NCBI GenBank assembly: GCA_034408855.1
Contig: JAWXCK010000228.1
Location: forward strand, 28,651 to 92,650
Length of the DNA stretch: 64,000 bases
Direction of reading: 5' to 3'
Origin: JAIYDQ01 sp034408855
GTDB taxonomy: Bacteria; Planctomycetota; Planctomycetia; Pirellulales; Pirellulaceae
Shown here: piece by piece, positions 17,817 through 26,713 of the stretch
Layout of the letters: every line of letters starts with the position of its first letter
How positions within the stretch are numbered: the stretch's first letter is position 1
Made by a program: the position numbers and the translations under genes
Notes under the pieces: generated by a model
The model's input: the letters and a program-made list of their open reading frames with translations, nothing else
The model's database searches: none
What the model was told of the DNA's origin: nothing

Positions 17817-17855
17817 ACTTCGTTTCCCTTTCTTTACAGGAACTAGAAATACACC

Positions 17856-18668
17856 ATGCAAACCGTCCGATTTCAATTTTTGCTTTGCCTCGTTGCGATT
17901 CTCACCCAAGTCGATGCGCGTGCAGCCGTCGTTGTCGACTTGAACGAATTGCCTCTCGGACCAAGTTCTTCGACCGATTCGTACTTCGATGGCTACGGTT
18001 TTGCAGCCGCAACAGGAAGTTGGACTAGCCAAGGAGTTTCTTTTAAGACCAATCAATTTGGTCCAGGCTGGAGTTATTCGAACGTCAATAACCCGACGAC
18101 GGCTGGTTTTATGAATCAATGGTCCGCGTATCCCGGAACCGGTTTCGGCGGGAGCGGGAACTACGCCATTGGGACAGGCTATTTCCCCAACGAGCTCCAT
18201 TTCAATGTACCTGCCAATCTCAATATCGACTCGCTCCGCATTAGCAATGCGACCTACCCTGCCCTGTTTATGCGTGACGGCGATGCGTTCGCTGATAAAT
18301 TCGGAGGAGCGACAGGCAATCTTCCCGACTTTTTCAAAGTTACCTTTACTGGTTTTTCAAATCTAGATGCGACCGGTGCGACAACGGGTTCTCAAGAATT
18401 CTACCTCGGCGACTACCGCTTTGCGAACAACGCACAAGACTATATCATCAATGACTGGCGGCTCATAGATTTGACGTCGCTCGGAAACGCTGCTTCCATT
18501 GGCTTAACCTTTAGCGACAGCTACAACGGAACCGCGACACCATATTATGTCGCAATCGATAGCATCGCATTCAATGCGGTACCCGAACCAAGCAGCCTTG
18601 TCTTGCTTTCGGTTGGTAGTTCCGCCTTTTGGCGGCGAACTAGAAAGCGATTCCCTCGGACTTTTTAA
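17856..18668 (+). CDS. DUF4465 protein with PEP-CTERM anchor, candidate cobalamin-binding surface protein
   Basis: 270 aa. Signal peptide (1-23, ending VDARA), then a beta-sandwich-like domain (about 27-240) with DUF4465 hallmarks: FDGYGFA, GFMNQWSAYPGTGFGGSGNY, SLRISNATYPALFMRDGDAF, KVTFTGF, QEFYLGDYRF and WRLIDLTSLG. It ends with VPEPSS, a short hydrophobic stretch and RRTRKR, a PEP-CTERM sorting signal read by an exosortase elsewhere in the genome. It follows the DUF1559 gene by 39 nt, with AGGA upstream of the ATG, so both share the B12 riboswitch. DUF4465-type proteins are reported as B12 binders (BtuH) in gut Bacteroidetes; this is recalled and unchecked. Confidence 0.85.
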   Translation: MQTVRFQFLLCLVAILTQVDARAAVVVDLNELPLGPSSSTDSYFDGYGFAAATGSWTSQGVSFKTNQFGPGWSYSNVNNPTTAGFMNQWSAYPGTGFGGSGNYAIGTGYFPNELHFNVPANLNIDSLRISNATYPALFMRDGDAFADKFGGATGNLPDFFKVTFTGFSNLDATGATTGSQEFYLGDYRFANNAQDYIINDWRLIDLTSLGNAASIGLTFSDSYNGTATPYYVAIDSIAFNAVPEPSSLVLLSVGSSAFWRRTRKRFPRTF

Positions 18669-18753
18669 CCAAAGGGAAACGCTCATCCGATCATGCTCGA
18701 GTATCACCTGCATCGGTCGCGAATAGACTCTTCACGCCACTCGTCCATCACCC

Positions 18754-20676
18754 CTACTTACTTGTCGCTACCCAGATGGGATCGAATTTTTCGCTTGGAT
18801 TGGCAACTTCCTGGACGGCGCGGACGAGCATCACGATCGATGGTCCATCTTTGGGGTAGCGTTTCACAAGGTCGCCGAAGCCGCGAGCCGACTCTCGATG
18901 CTCTCCGCTTTCAAAGTGTGCAAGTGCCTGTTCATATTCTTTTCGAAGCTCTTCAAGCGGATAATCTTGTTCGGCAACGAGCTCATACAAAGTGACGCTT
19001 CCGTCCATCCCCTTAACCTTGGCTTGACATAAACGCCGCTTAGGCACGTCGGCTGGAAGTCGAACGGCTGTTTCTTCATTCATCATTGTCTGAACGCGCC
19101 ATTGCGATGTTAAGCCTTGAATTCGACTTCCAAGATTGACGGTACTTCCCATCGGACCGTATTTGAATTTCTGCTTCGAGCCAACGTTGCCAACTTGAGC
19201 TGGCCCTGTGCAAAGCCCGATTCCGAATTCAAATCCTTCTGGAATCGACTTCCGCCATCTTTCAGAAAGGTTGAGCGAGAGCGACATCATTTTGTTCGCC
19301 GCAAAGGCCGAGGCAAGCGCGTGGTGTGGTTGATTGTCAGGAGCTCCCCACATGGCGAACAAAGCATCGCCAACGTAGTCGACCAAGACGCCTTCCAGAC
19401 CCAGGACACGATCGGAAAGCTCCGAAAGGGTATCTTGAATCCACAGCATCGCGGCGGCTGGCCCGATCCGTTCGGTTATCCGACTGAAGCCGCGAATATC
19501 GCAAAAAAGAACACTTACATCGCAAATTTCTCCCGTCAAGAGTTTCGGGTTTTGTTGAATCGCTTCGACGACTTTGGACGAAAAAAATTGTTGGTAGGTG
19601 GTCACCAGCGATTCACGCTTTGTTTTGGCCATGCCAGTCGCGATGGCGTTGGTAAGGATCTCGATCAACTTCTCCTCGATTCCGGAAATGCGTCCTTTCG
19701 ATTCACCGGTACTTGACGCTCGATCGGCATAGAGGACACCGATAAGTTCCTCCTTTTCGTCCAAAATAGGACATGCGATCGCGGCGACAATCTTCCGTAC
19801 ACTTTCCGAGTTAAAGTTCGCCATGTCCTCGGGGTAGACGACGATTTGCTTGGACGATAGGACGCGATTGAGAAGTGACGACGAAGGAGCGCGAGCTTCA
19901 ATGTCAGCCCGCAATACCGTAATGTGCATTCGATCTTCCGACCGATCCCAAGCTTTACCGTCCCAAAAGAGGACTTCTGCTCGGTCCATCCCGACCAATC
20001 GATTGACCGCTTCGGCAATACCTTGATAGAACTCATTGGAGGTTGCTGGTTTCTGAGCCGATGCCACAACGAAGTCGAGGATGTCGAGAAAATCGGAAGC
20101 CCCTATCGAGACGGTATTCGATGAATCGCCCAGCAACGAACCGAGGATCGATTTTCCGACGCTCGAACCAGTTCCTGAAAGGGACAACGATCGAATTGAA
20201 TCATGCGAATCTGAATCTTTAAAAGGAACGCGGGGACGAGAACGAAGGCTTATTCCTTCGAGGTCCTGCGGTAATTCCTTGGCTCTTGCTAGTTCGCCGA
20301 TAACGGTGATCGAGAATCCGCCAGGAAGATTTAGATTGCATGGAATGGCAGCAAGTACCGATTGATTTACCGCGACAACTCCCATCCCTTCAATCGTGAA
20401 CGTATTCGCCTTATGAAGATTCGAAACACAAATCTGGTGGCCTGGTTGCTTTTCCAATTTAACAAAAGTACGCGGCATGGCCGCAAAATCATGGTCTGAG
20501 GCAACCAGCTTTTGTTCACCCGACTTTGCCGTAACAACCGCCGGCGGCGGCGGTTCGTAAACTTCGCGTCGTCCAATCAAGAGCTTGTCGTCAAGTCGAC
20601 AAGAATGGATTTGCATACCATTGCGATAGAGAATCACCGTCAGTTTTTGAGAGGAATCGTCGCGGGATGGATCCAT
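18754..20676 (-). CDS. FHA-GAF-class III adenylate/guanylate cyclase
   Basis: 640 aa. N-terminal FHA-like domain (about 12-125) for phosphothreonine recognition, a GAF domain (about 205-350), then a class III nucleotide cyclase catalytic domain (about 383-560). The cyclase domain carries VLFCDIRGFSRI with metal-binding Asp near 393, and DYVGDALFAMWG with the second Asp near 437. A helical C-terminal segment (about 575-640) follows. No transmembrane helix is seen, so it is probably a cytosolic signalling enzyme. The substrate (ATP or GTP) cannot be fixed by eye. Downstream of the riboswitch operon and convergent with it. Confidence 0.88.
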   Translation of the reverse strand: MDPSRDDSSQKLTVILYRNGMQIHSCRLDDKLLIGRREVYEPPPPAVVTAKSGEQKLVASDHDFAAMPRTFVKLEKQPGHQICVSNLHKANTFTIEGMGVVAVNQSVLAAIPCNLNLPGGFSITVIGELARAKELPQDLEGISLRSRPRVPFKDSDSHDSIRSLSLSGTGSSVGKSILGSLLGDSSNTVSIGASDFLDILDFVVASAQKPATSNEFYQGIAEAVNRLVGMDRAEVLFWDGKAWDRSEDRMHITVLRADIEARAPSSSLLNRVLSSKQIVVYPEDMANFNSESVRKIVAAIACPILDEKEELIGVLYADRASSTGESKGRISGIEEKLIEILTNAIATGMAKTKRESLVTTYQQFFSSKVVEAIQQNPKLLTGEICDVSVLFCDIRGFSRITERIGPAAAMLWIQDTLSELSDRVLGLEGVLVDYVGDALFAMWGAPDNQPHHALASAFAANKMMSLSLNLSERWRKSIPEGFEFGIGLCTGPAQVGNVGSKQKFKYGPMGSTVNLGSRIQGLTSQWRVQTMMNEETAVRLPADVPKRRLCQAKVKGMDGSVTLYELVAEQDYPLEELRKEYEQALAHFESGEHRESARGFGDLVKRYPKDGPSIVMLVRAVQEVANPSEKFDPIWVATSK

Positions 20677-20731
20677 TTTCTGATGCGCTAAAGACGCGCC
20701 CCTAAAATGCGTAGTACAGTAATCGCGAAAG

Positions 20732-21661
20732 CTATACGTCCATCACCATGGCACCATGCCGCAGCGATTGAACAGTGTCGCTCCATGTAGGAATAAACTC
20801 TTGTGCCACGAAGCCTTTATAACCGGTCGCGAGGATGGCTTGCAAAATCGGCGGATAGTTAATCTCCTGTGTCTCATCCATTTCGGCGCGTCCTGGATTA
20901 CCGGCAGTATGGTAATGACCGATGAGCGAATGATTGTTTTGGATGCGGCGAATCACGTCGCCATTCATAATTTGGACATGATAAATATCGAACAGCAATT
21001 TGAAGTAGGGCGAGTCCATACGTTTGACTAAATCGAAACAGCGATCGACATCGTCGCCAAAGTATCCAGGATGTCCTTTCATCGGATGCGAACTGTCGCG
21101 AGAATTCAGATGTTCGATAACAAGGGTGATTTTGTTCTTTTCGGCATGCCCGATGACTTTTTTCCAGCAGTCCAGGCAATTCTTCTCGGCCGTGGCATCC
21201 AGCATTTCCGGGACTCGCATCCCGGTAAACGTTATGACGCTCGGGCATTGGAACTCGACCGCACGATCGATACTTGTCGTAAGTTTTTCGAGACACTCCG
21301 CGTGATGGTTGGTATCGGTTGGGCCTTTGCCAAAGCCATGGCTGCTGACCAAAGAAATTTTAAGTCCCTTGGCACGGGCTTCCGGGTAGAACTGGTGATC
21401 AATTCCTTCGATCCCTTCGATTCCGATCTCGACGCAATGATCGATGAGTTCCGGGACTGGCATCGGCTTAAAGCACCACCCCATCACCGATTGTCGAATT
21501 CGTCGATTGCTGATCCGATAGTCGGCAGGAACCGAGCCTTGAGGAGCTTGCAAGAGAGTCGCTTCAGCCGATTGCTTTTCAAGCGACAGACTGGCAAGCG
21601 CCGAGGCACCGACCAAAAGCTTACGCCTCGAAAAATTTGAGGAGTGCGCGTCAAACACCAT
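20732..21661 (-). CDS. Exported sugar phosphate isomerase/epimerase-like TIM barrel (hydroxypyruvate isomerase type)
   Basis: 309 aa from the ATG at 21661, which has AAAGG 8 nt upstream; the frame stays open to 21784. The N-terminus holds a twin-arginine signal (SRRKLLVGASALASLS), so the protein is probably exported folded through Tat. The barrel shows the AP-endonuclease-2/xylose-isomerase-like pattern, with metal-ligand candidates in VIEHLNSR, LLFDIYHVQIMNGD, GHYHTAGNPGR and VAQEFIPTW. The last segments resemble hydroxypyruvate isomerase, but the substrate is unknown. Confidence 0.82.
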   Translation of the reverse strand: MVFDAHSSNFSRRKLLVGASALASLSLEKQSAEATLLQAPQGSVPADYRISNRRIRQSVMGWCFKPMPVPELIDHCVEIGIEGIEGIDHQFYPEARAKGLKISLVSSHGFGKGPTDTNHHAECLEKLTTSIDRAVEFQCPSVITFTGMRVPEMLDATAEKNCLDCWKKVIGHAEKNKITLVIEHLNSRDSSHPMKGHPGYFGDDVDRCFDLVKRMDSPYFKLLFDIYHVQIMNGDVIRRIQNNHSLIGHYHTAGNPGRAEMDETQEINYPPILQAILATGYKGFVAQEFIPTWSDTVQSLRHGAMVMDV

Positions 21662-21835
21662 GATGGGACCTTTTTTTGAGGGGCTGTTTTTTGTGAGATG
21701 AAGTGGAAAGTATAGATCAAAGGCGGAGCGGTCGCGAAGCTTCCCTGTTATAGCAAAAAATGCATCAGCTATCCAAATGTCCAACTGGCCGCCAGACTAA
21801 AGAGTTTGTTCCTCGGCGCGCTTCGATACCCGCAT

Positions 21836-21920
21836 CTAGCCTGATAATTCATCAGCCGGAGTGCGTTAGTACCGGTTCGCTCGAATTGCTGGGAAACCGG
21901 ACGCTAACGCATTCCGGCTA
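21836..21920. repeat. Palindromic dispersed element, copy A
   Basis: Inverted arms at 21854-21876 and 21896-21919 (AGCCGGAGTGCGTTAG ... CTAACGCATTCCGGCT) around a conserved centre TCGCTCGAATTGCTGGGAA. The same element occurs inverted at 28352-28420, direct at 45279-45364, and in part at 49832-49876. It lies between divergent genes. Confidence 0.85.
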
Positions 21921-22118
21921 ACAGAGCCCGTTCCGGCTGATTTCTTGCCGGAATCTTGCAGGAAAGACTACCTTCGGCGGCGTCTCAAGGTTAGGATATC
22001 GTTGGATTTCGCGATCATGGACAATTCCATCCATGGTGTCGGAGTCTGGATTAAGCCGTCGAAGAATATGCGTCGAAGAAACTCCTCTCAATCAAGTTTT
22101 ACAAACCGTCGCTCGAAA

Positions 22119-23780
22119 ATGACGCGACGCCAACGAGTTCGTAAGCTTACATTTGATTCCTTAGAGGATCGACGGCTCTTGGCGGGATTGAACATTTTTG
22201 TCTACGACGACGTAAATCAGTCGGGCACCTGGGAATCGGCCTCTGAATCGTCGTTGGCCGAACAGGTCGTCTATATCGATGGAGATGACGACGGACATTT
22301 GGGGCCCTTCGAGCAATACGCGGTAACGGATGCCGACGGAAAAGCGGTGATCGATAATCTTAGCTTCAGCATCGCCAAAGTTCGATTGTTCGGTGCAACG
22401 GCCCCGCCACAGGGCATACCGCTACCCAATAGCAATGCGTTCGTCGACGTGAACATGGCGAGTAAAGCTTCGCCTGGAAATCACGCACCGGTATTGAACA
22501 CGCTGGCAACCAAAGTCGTCGATGAAGATTTTGATCTGAGTTTAGCCATATCGCTCTTTGCCAATGTAGCTTCCGATGTCGACAACGATCCGCTCGTCTT
22601 CTTTGTCGTTGGTCAGCCTACAAACGGTTCTCTATATTGGTCGATCGAAGCGGGTGGCATCTATGCACCCAATGCGAACTTTAATGGTGTGGATACGATT
22701 TCCTTCCGCGCATTCGATGGCAAGGCATGGTCTTCAGAAGTCTCACTCAGTATTACCGTAAATAGTATCGACGATCGACCGACATCGGTCGAGTTCGATG
22801 GTAGTTCCATTCCGGAGAACGAACTCGGGTACGCCATCGGGACGGTGACGATCATCGATGTCGATGGCGGGCCAAACACGATTGAATTGAGCCCATCTAG
22901 TTTGTTCGTATTGAACAACGGCGTCTTGTCGCTTGCGCCGGATATCGCGTTGGATTTTGAAGCGACGCCAACGCTCGACATTTCTATTGCCATTTCGGTA
23001 GATGGCATTCAACTCCACGATTTAACGCGAGACTACGTTATAGCCGTCGTCGATCGAAACGACCCGCCGGTGTCCTTGGTTTTTGAAGGTCAACCACTCG
23101 TTGAAGAATTCATAGCCGGATTCGAATTCGGTACCATTAAGGTCACGGATCAGGACGTCGGAGACACCTATCGCTTCGTGGTAAGCGACAATCGATTTAT
23201 TGTCGCCGATGGCAAGCTAGCTTTGAAATCAAGTGTTTCGTTATTTTATTCGGACGCTCAGACGGTTCCGGTAACGGTAACGGCCGAATCGCTAACCAAT
23301 AGCGACAAGATCAGCGAAACCATCGAAATTCAAGTCGTTCGCGCAGCACCGCCATGGCAGAACAAGCATTGGCCATTGGACGTAAATGACGATGGAATTC
23401 TTTCGCCCACCGATGTCCTCGTCGTGATCAATGCGCTGAATCGGTTAGGGAACGCGCCATTGGATCGTCCGCCGCCCCCGGGAAGCCCGACGTTTGTCGA
23501 TGTCAATGGCGATCGTTTTCTTTCGCCAATCGATGTTCTCATTTTGATCAACGCGCTCAATCGACAATCTAGAGGCGATGGCCAAGGCCCAGACAAAGGG
23601 GGCGGGGGGGGCGTTGATGGCGGTGAAGGGGAAGCACCAGCAACGCCGCAAAACCTTGGAACGGAATCGAAGAGTCTTTCTTCGCAGTCGGCGGTGAACG
23701 TCCAGGCTTCGACGCCGTCGATCGACCATGGCGATTTTACAAATGATGCTACTCGGAAATCGTCGCGGCGAACACGCTAA
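22119..23780 (+). CDS. LEPR-XLL, cadherin-like, dockerin type I secreted protein
   Basis: The frame opens at 21945; I place the start at the ATG at 22119, directly before the planctomycete LEPR-XLL export motif (LTFDSLEDRRLLAG), but ATGs at 22017 and 22068 are also possible. Two tandem Ig/cadherin-like segments follow (DVDNDPLVFFVVG ... NFNGVDTISFRAFDG; IPENELGYAIGTVTIIDVDGG). Two dockerin type I calcium loops come next (DVNDDGILSPTDVLVVINAL and DVNGDRFLSPIDVLILINAL), which usually bind cohesins. A Gly-rich tail contains a run of eight G bases at 23604-23611. The stop overlaps the next start (TAATG). Confidence 0.85.
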   Translation: MTRRQRVRKLTFDSLEDRRLLAGLNIFVYDDVNQSGTWESASESSLAEQVVYIDGDDDGHLGPFEQYAVTDADGKAVIDNLSFSIAKVRLFGATAPPQGIPLPNSNAFVDVNMASKASPGNHAPVLNTLATKVVDEDFDLSLAISLFANVASDVDNDPLVFFVVGQPTNGSLYWSIEAGGIYAPNANFNGVDTISFRAFDGKAWSSEVSLSITVNSIDDRPTSVEFDGSSIPENELGYAIGTVTIIDVDGGPNTIELSPSSLFVLNNGVLSLAPDIALDFEATPTLDISIAISVDGIQLHDLTRDYVIAVVDRNDPPVSLVFEGQPLVEEFIAGFEFGTIKVTDQDVGDTYRFVVSDNRFIVADGKLALKSSVSLFYSDAQTVPVTVTAESLTNSDKISETIEIQVVRAAPPWQNKHWPLDVNDDGILSPTDVLVVINALNRLGNAPLDRPPPPGSPTFVDVNGDRFLSPIDVLILINALNRQSRGDGQGPDKGGGGGVDGGEGEAPATPQNLGTESKSLSSQSAVNVQASTPSIDHGDFTNDATRKSSRRTR

Positions 23781-24490
23781 TGGATAGAACCCACTACGGA
23801 AAGTGGCTTGTCGGAATCATCGTCTTTTCGATGAGCGTTGTTGCTCAAGCGCAAGATAGCAACGCTCAGACATCCCGTGAATTCTATCTCGGTCGTCGCG
23901 TTGCCAAACCCATGTCGCATCTGGGAGCCGACTGGCTGATTCGAGCAGAACGCGATGCTGAAGAAGACCCGTCGCAGATGTTGTCGCAACTCGATTTAAA
24001 ACCAGACTTAGTCGTTTGCGATATGGGATGTGGCAATGGCTTCTATTCGCTGACGATGGCTGAAATGGTCGGGCCCAATGGGAAAGTTTTAGCCGTTGAT
24101 ATTCAGCCGCAAATGCTTCAGATGTTAAGTCGGCGGGCGGCAGAAACGAAAATCGACAATATCGATATGATTCTTGGAACGGTGACCGATCCGAAACTTC
24201 CAAGCGGGAAGGTCGATTTGGTTCTGATGGTCGACGTCTATCATGAGTTCTCGCATCCACAGGCGATGCTTGCAGCGATTCGCAAATCCTTGTCGCCGAA
24301 CGGTCGGATTGCGTTGGTCGAATATCGTGAAGAAGACCCGAGTGTTCCGATCAAACCAGAACACAAAATGAGCAAACGTCAGATTCTTAAAGAATACTCT
24401 GCGAATGGATTCAAGGTAGGTTCGGAGTATGACGGGCTCCCATGGCAACATCTCATGTTCATGGTTCGCGACGAAGCTTGGAAACCATAG
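23780..24490 (+). CDS. Class I SAM-dependent methyltransferase with signal peptide
   Basis: 236 aa. An N-terminal signal peptide (about 1-25, ending VVAQAQ) is followed by a Rossmann methyltransferase domain with motif I VCDMGCGNGF near 79-88, acidic AVDIQPQM, and DLVLMVDVYHEF. The ATG at 23780 shares its A with the stop of the dockerin gene, which implies translational coupling. Exported methyltransferases of this type recur in planctomycetes; how they would obtain SAM outside the cytoplasm is unclear, and the methyl acceptor is unknown. Confidence 0.85.
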   Translation: MDRTHYGKWLVGIIVFSMSVVAQAQDSNAQTSREFYLGRRVAKPMSHLGADWLIRAERDAEEDPSQMLSQLDLKPDLVVCDMGCGNGFYSLTMAEMVGPNGKVLAVDIQPQMLQMLSRRAAETKIDNIDMILGTVTDPKLPSGKVDLVLMVDVYHEFSHPQAMLAAIRKSLSPNGRIALVEYREEDPSVPIKPEHKMSKRQILKEYSANGFKVGSEYDGLPWQHLMFMVRDEAWKP

Positions 24491-24676
24491 CGCTTGTAAC
24501 CTTGCGGTGCATATCTCGGCGTCAATGCCAAATTCGGACGGATCTCGTCTCCATCTTGATTAAGAACCTCGGTTCATAATTAGCCCTAGAAAATTGCGGT
24601 TTAATCTGCAATACTTCTCGTCCCTCGTATTGGGCGATTTTTCTTTGTCATTTCTTTCCAGGAGCTATAACCACGC

Positions 24677-25600
24677 ATGTTCAAGAACCTCAACGCAGCC
24701 ATTCTCGGCGTTTCAGGCCGTCAAAGCGAACTGATTGAGCTAGCAATGACCTACGGGTTTAAGGGGTTGGACATCGATTTAGCGGATTTAGTAAAACGAA
24801 CGCAACGCGCCTCCTACGAAGTTGCTTCTCGCTATCTCAGCAGTGCTCAGATGACTGTTGGCGGATTCGAGATTCCTGTCGACTTGGATGCCGACGACGC
24901 TGCTTTTGCAAAAGCTTTGGCGAGTTTGGTTATCGCGGCTGAGATCGCTTCCAAGGCCGGTGCGAAGGCTGGCAATATCGGAATTCCATCGGCTACCAAT
25001 CGGCTCCCCTACCATGAGTTTTTTGAAGTCGTTCGCAAGCGCGTCGACCAAGTCGCCGAGGTGTTGGCTAAACATGATTTAAAGCTTGGTCTGTACTTTT
25101 CTGCGGCTGTCGAAAGTCGCGAAGGAAAGCAGTTTCCGTTTGTCAAAGACGTTGAAGGTTACCTCGCGTTCTTCAAGGCCTGCACCGCTTCGAATACTTG
25201 CCTCACAATCAATACGTGGGATTGGACCATCGGCGGTGGGACGGATTCCCAATTGGCGAATGTTCCAGTGGGTCGTATCATCGGGCTGCGTTTGGCTGAC
25301 GCCGCCGAAGGCATTGACTATGCCAACGCGAGCAATACTCAGCGATTGATGCCAGGATCCAACGGCGTGATCGATAATGTAGGAATTGTGAGCCAACTTG
25401 CTAAAATGGAATTCGACGGACCGCTGACAGCTTACGGTCACGTTTCGCAAATGAGCGGCAAGACGCGTGATATGATTGTGTCTGCCGCCCAAGATAGTCT
25501 CGATAATGTGATGAGCACGGCTGGCCTGCCAACGTATACGCGAAAACCAGAATTGGTTGGCGAGTCAACAGCCCCTGTCTTCGCTGAAATTGAAGCATAG
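24677..25600 (+). CDS. Sugar phosphate isomerase/epimerase-like TIM-barrel protein
   Basis: 307 aa, cytosolic (no signal peptide), preceded by CAGGAG about 10 nt before the ATG. The sequence fits the xylose-isomerase-like/AP-endonuclease-2 barrel: ELAMTYGFKGLDIDLADL at the first strands, KAGAKAGNIGIPS, LKLGLYFSAAVES, CLTINTWDWTIGGG, RIIGLRLADAAEG. Several expected metal ligands are replaced (for instance no clear H-x-D near the C-terminus), so it may be a non-canonical or inactive member. It is 26 nt upstream of the next gene. Confidence 0.7.
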   Translation: MFKNLNAAILGVSGRQSELIELAMTYGFKGLDIDLADLVKRTQRASYEVASRYLSSAQMTVGGFEIPVDLDADDAAFAKALASLVIAAEIASKAGAKAGNIGIPSATNRLPYHEFFEVVRKRVDQVAEVLAKHDLKLGLYFSAAVESREGKQFPFVKDVEGYLAFFKACTASNTCLTINTWDWTIGGGTDSQLANVPVGRIIGLRLADAAEGIDYANASNTQRLMPGSNGVIDNVGIVSQLAKMEFDGPLTAYGHVSQMSGKTRDMIVSAAQDSLDNVMSTAGLPTYTRKPELVGESTAPVFAEIEA

Positions 25601-25626
25601 GAACCCACGAAAGTGGGGAATGACCA

Positions 25627-26667
25627 GTGAAACTCCCACGACGATCGTTTTGTAACAGCCTAACCGCTTCAATTGGATTGTCGTTACTTGGGTCAAATGC
25701 GATTGGATTAACCAGTCGACGTGAACCGCGATGGGACTCGTCGATACGATCGGGCTTAGAGTTTCTCGCTAGAACTCAATCTTCTCGCGGCCAGTGGAAC
25801 ACGCCCCCCTACCCTACTGCCATTGCCGCGCTGGCCGGAACCGCCATGCTCTGTTCGGGCTCGACCGCAACGCAAGGGCGATACGCAAAGAACATTAGTC
25901 GGACGACCGATTTTCTCCTGAGCAAGTGTCGCGACAATGGCTTGATCGGTGATCCGAATTCCGATGTTCGTTACACCTATGGGCACGGATTTGCGATGTT
26001 GTTTCTTTCACAAGTCCTCGGCGAAGAAGGGCTCATTGACCGCCGCGAAGAGTTGATCGAGGCTCTCAATAAATCGGTGAAGTTTTGTGCCTTGGCGCAA
26101 ACGGCATCCGGTGGCTGGGGTTATGTCAGTGCAAAAGACGGCAATGACTATGACGAAGGAAGCACCACGATTACGCAAGTTCAAGGACTGCGCGGCTGTC
26201 GCAATGCTGGGATACCCGTTCCAGGCGAAGTTATCGATGCGGCCAAGCAGTACATGTATAGCTGCCAGAACGAAGATGGCGGAATCAGCTATTCCAGCAA
26301 GCAAATGGGAACCTCGCGCGCCGCGATCACCGCCGCGTCGTTAGCCGCTCTTTACAACGCTGGCGATTACGATGGCAAGCACGTTCCTAAAATGCTCGAA
26401 TACTGCAAGAAGACGCTTTACGACCTTGGTCGCGAAGATCAAGCCTTTGGTCATTGGCATTATACTTATCTCTATTACGCACAAGTTGTCTATCGCCAAG
26501 GTGACGAACTTTGGTTGCCCTTTCGGAATAAACTTTACGATCGAATCGTTGGCGAACAGAAGAGTGATGGAAGTTGGGATGGGCAAATTAACGCAACATA
26601 CGTTACTGCGTGTAACTTGATCATGCTCCAGCAAGATCTGGGTTATCTGCCTATCTTTCAAAGGTAA
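25627..26667 (+). CDS. Secreted prenyltransferase/squalene-oxidase-repeat (alpha/alpha toroid) protein
   Basis: 346 aa with an N-terminal export region (basic RRSFCNSLTASIGLSLLGS). It then shows QW-like helical-toroid repeats: GLEFLARTQSSRGQWNTPP, LIEALNKSVKFCALAQTASGGWGY, YMYSCQNEDGGISYSS and GEQKSDGSWDGQ. This fold occurs in terpene cyclases and prenyltransferases, but here there is no DXDD or DDXXD-type catalytic box that I can see. It may therefore be a non-enzymatic relative, a type frequent in planctomycetes. Same strand as, and close to, the preceding isomerase-like gene. Confidence 0.75.
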   Translation: MKLPRRSFCNSLTASIGLSLLGSNAIGLTSRREPRWDSSIRSGLEFLARTQSSRGQWNTPPYPTAIAALAGTAMLCSGSTATQGRYAKNISRTTDFLLSKCRDNGLIGDPNSDVRYTYGHGFAMLFLSQVLGEEGLIDRREELIEALNKSVKFCALAQTASGGWGYVSAKDGNDYDEGSTTITQVQGLRGCRNAGIPVPGEVIDAAKQYMYSCQNEDGGISYSSKQMGTSRAAITAASLAALYNAGDYDGKHVPKMLEYCKKTLYDLGREDQAFGHWHYTYLYYAQVVYRQGDELWLPFRNKLYDRIVGEQKSDGSWDGQINATYVTACNLIMLQQDLGYLPIFQR

Positions 26668-26713
26668 AGGATAGTTTTTGACGGTTAGTATTTGATAGTG
26701 GGGAGGTATCGAG

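Noticed and set aside
21785..22118. Insertion sequence around palindromic copy A
   Set aside because: No transposase fragment or target-site duplication; the element is short and REP-like.
24491..24676. Possible tRNA or small RNA gene
   Set aside because: No cloverleaf arms or known RNA motif could be traced.
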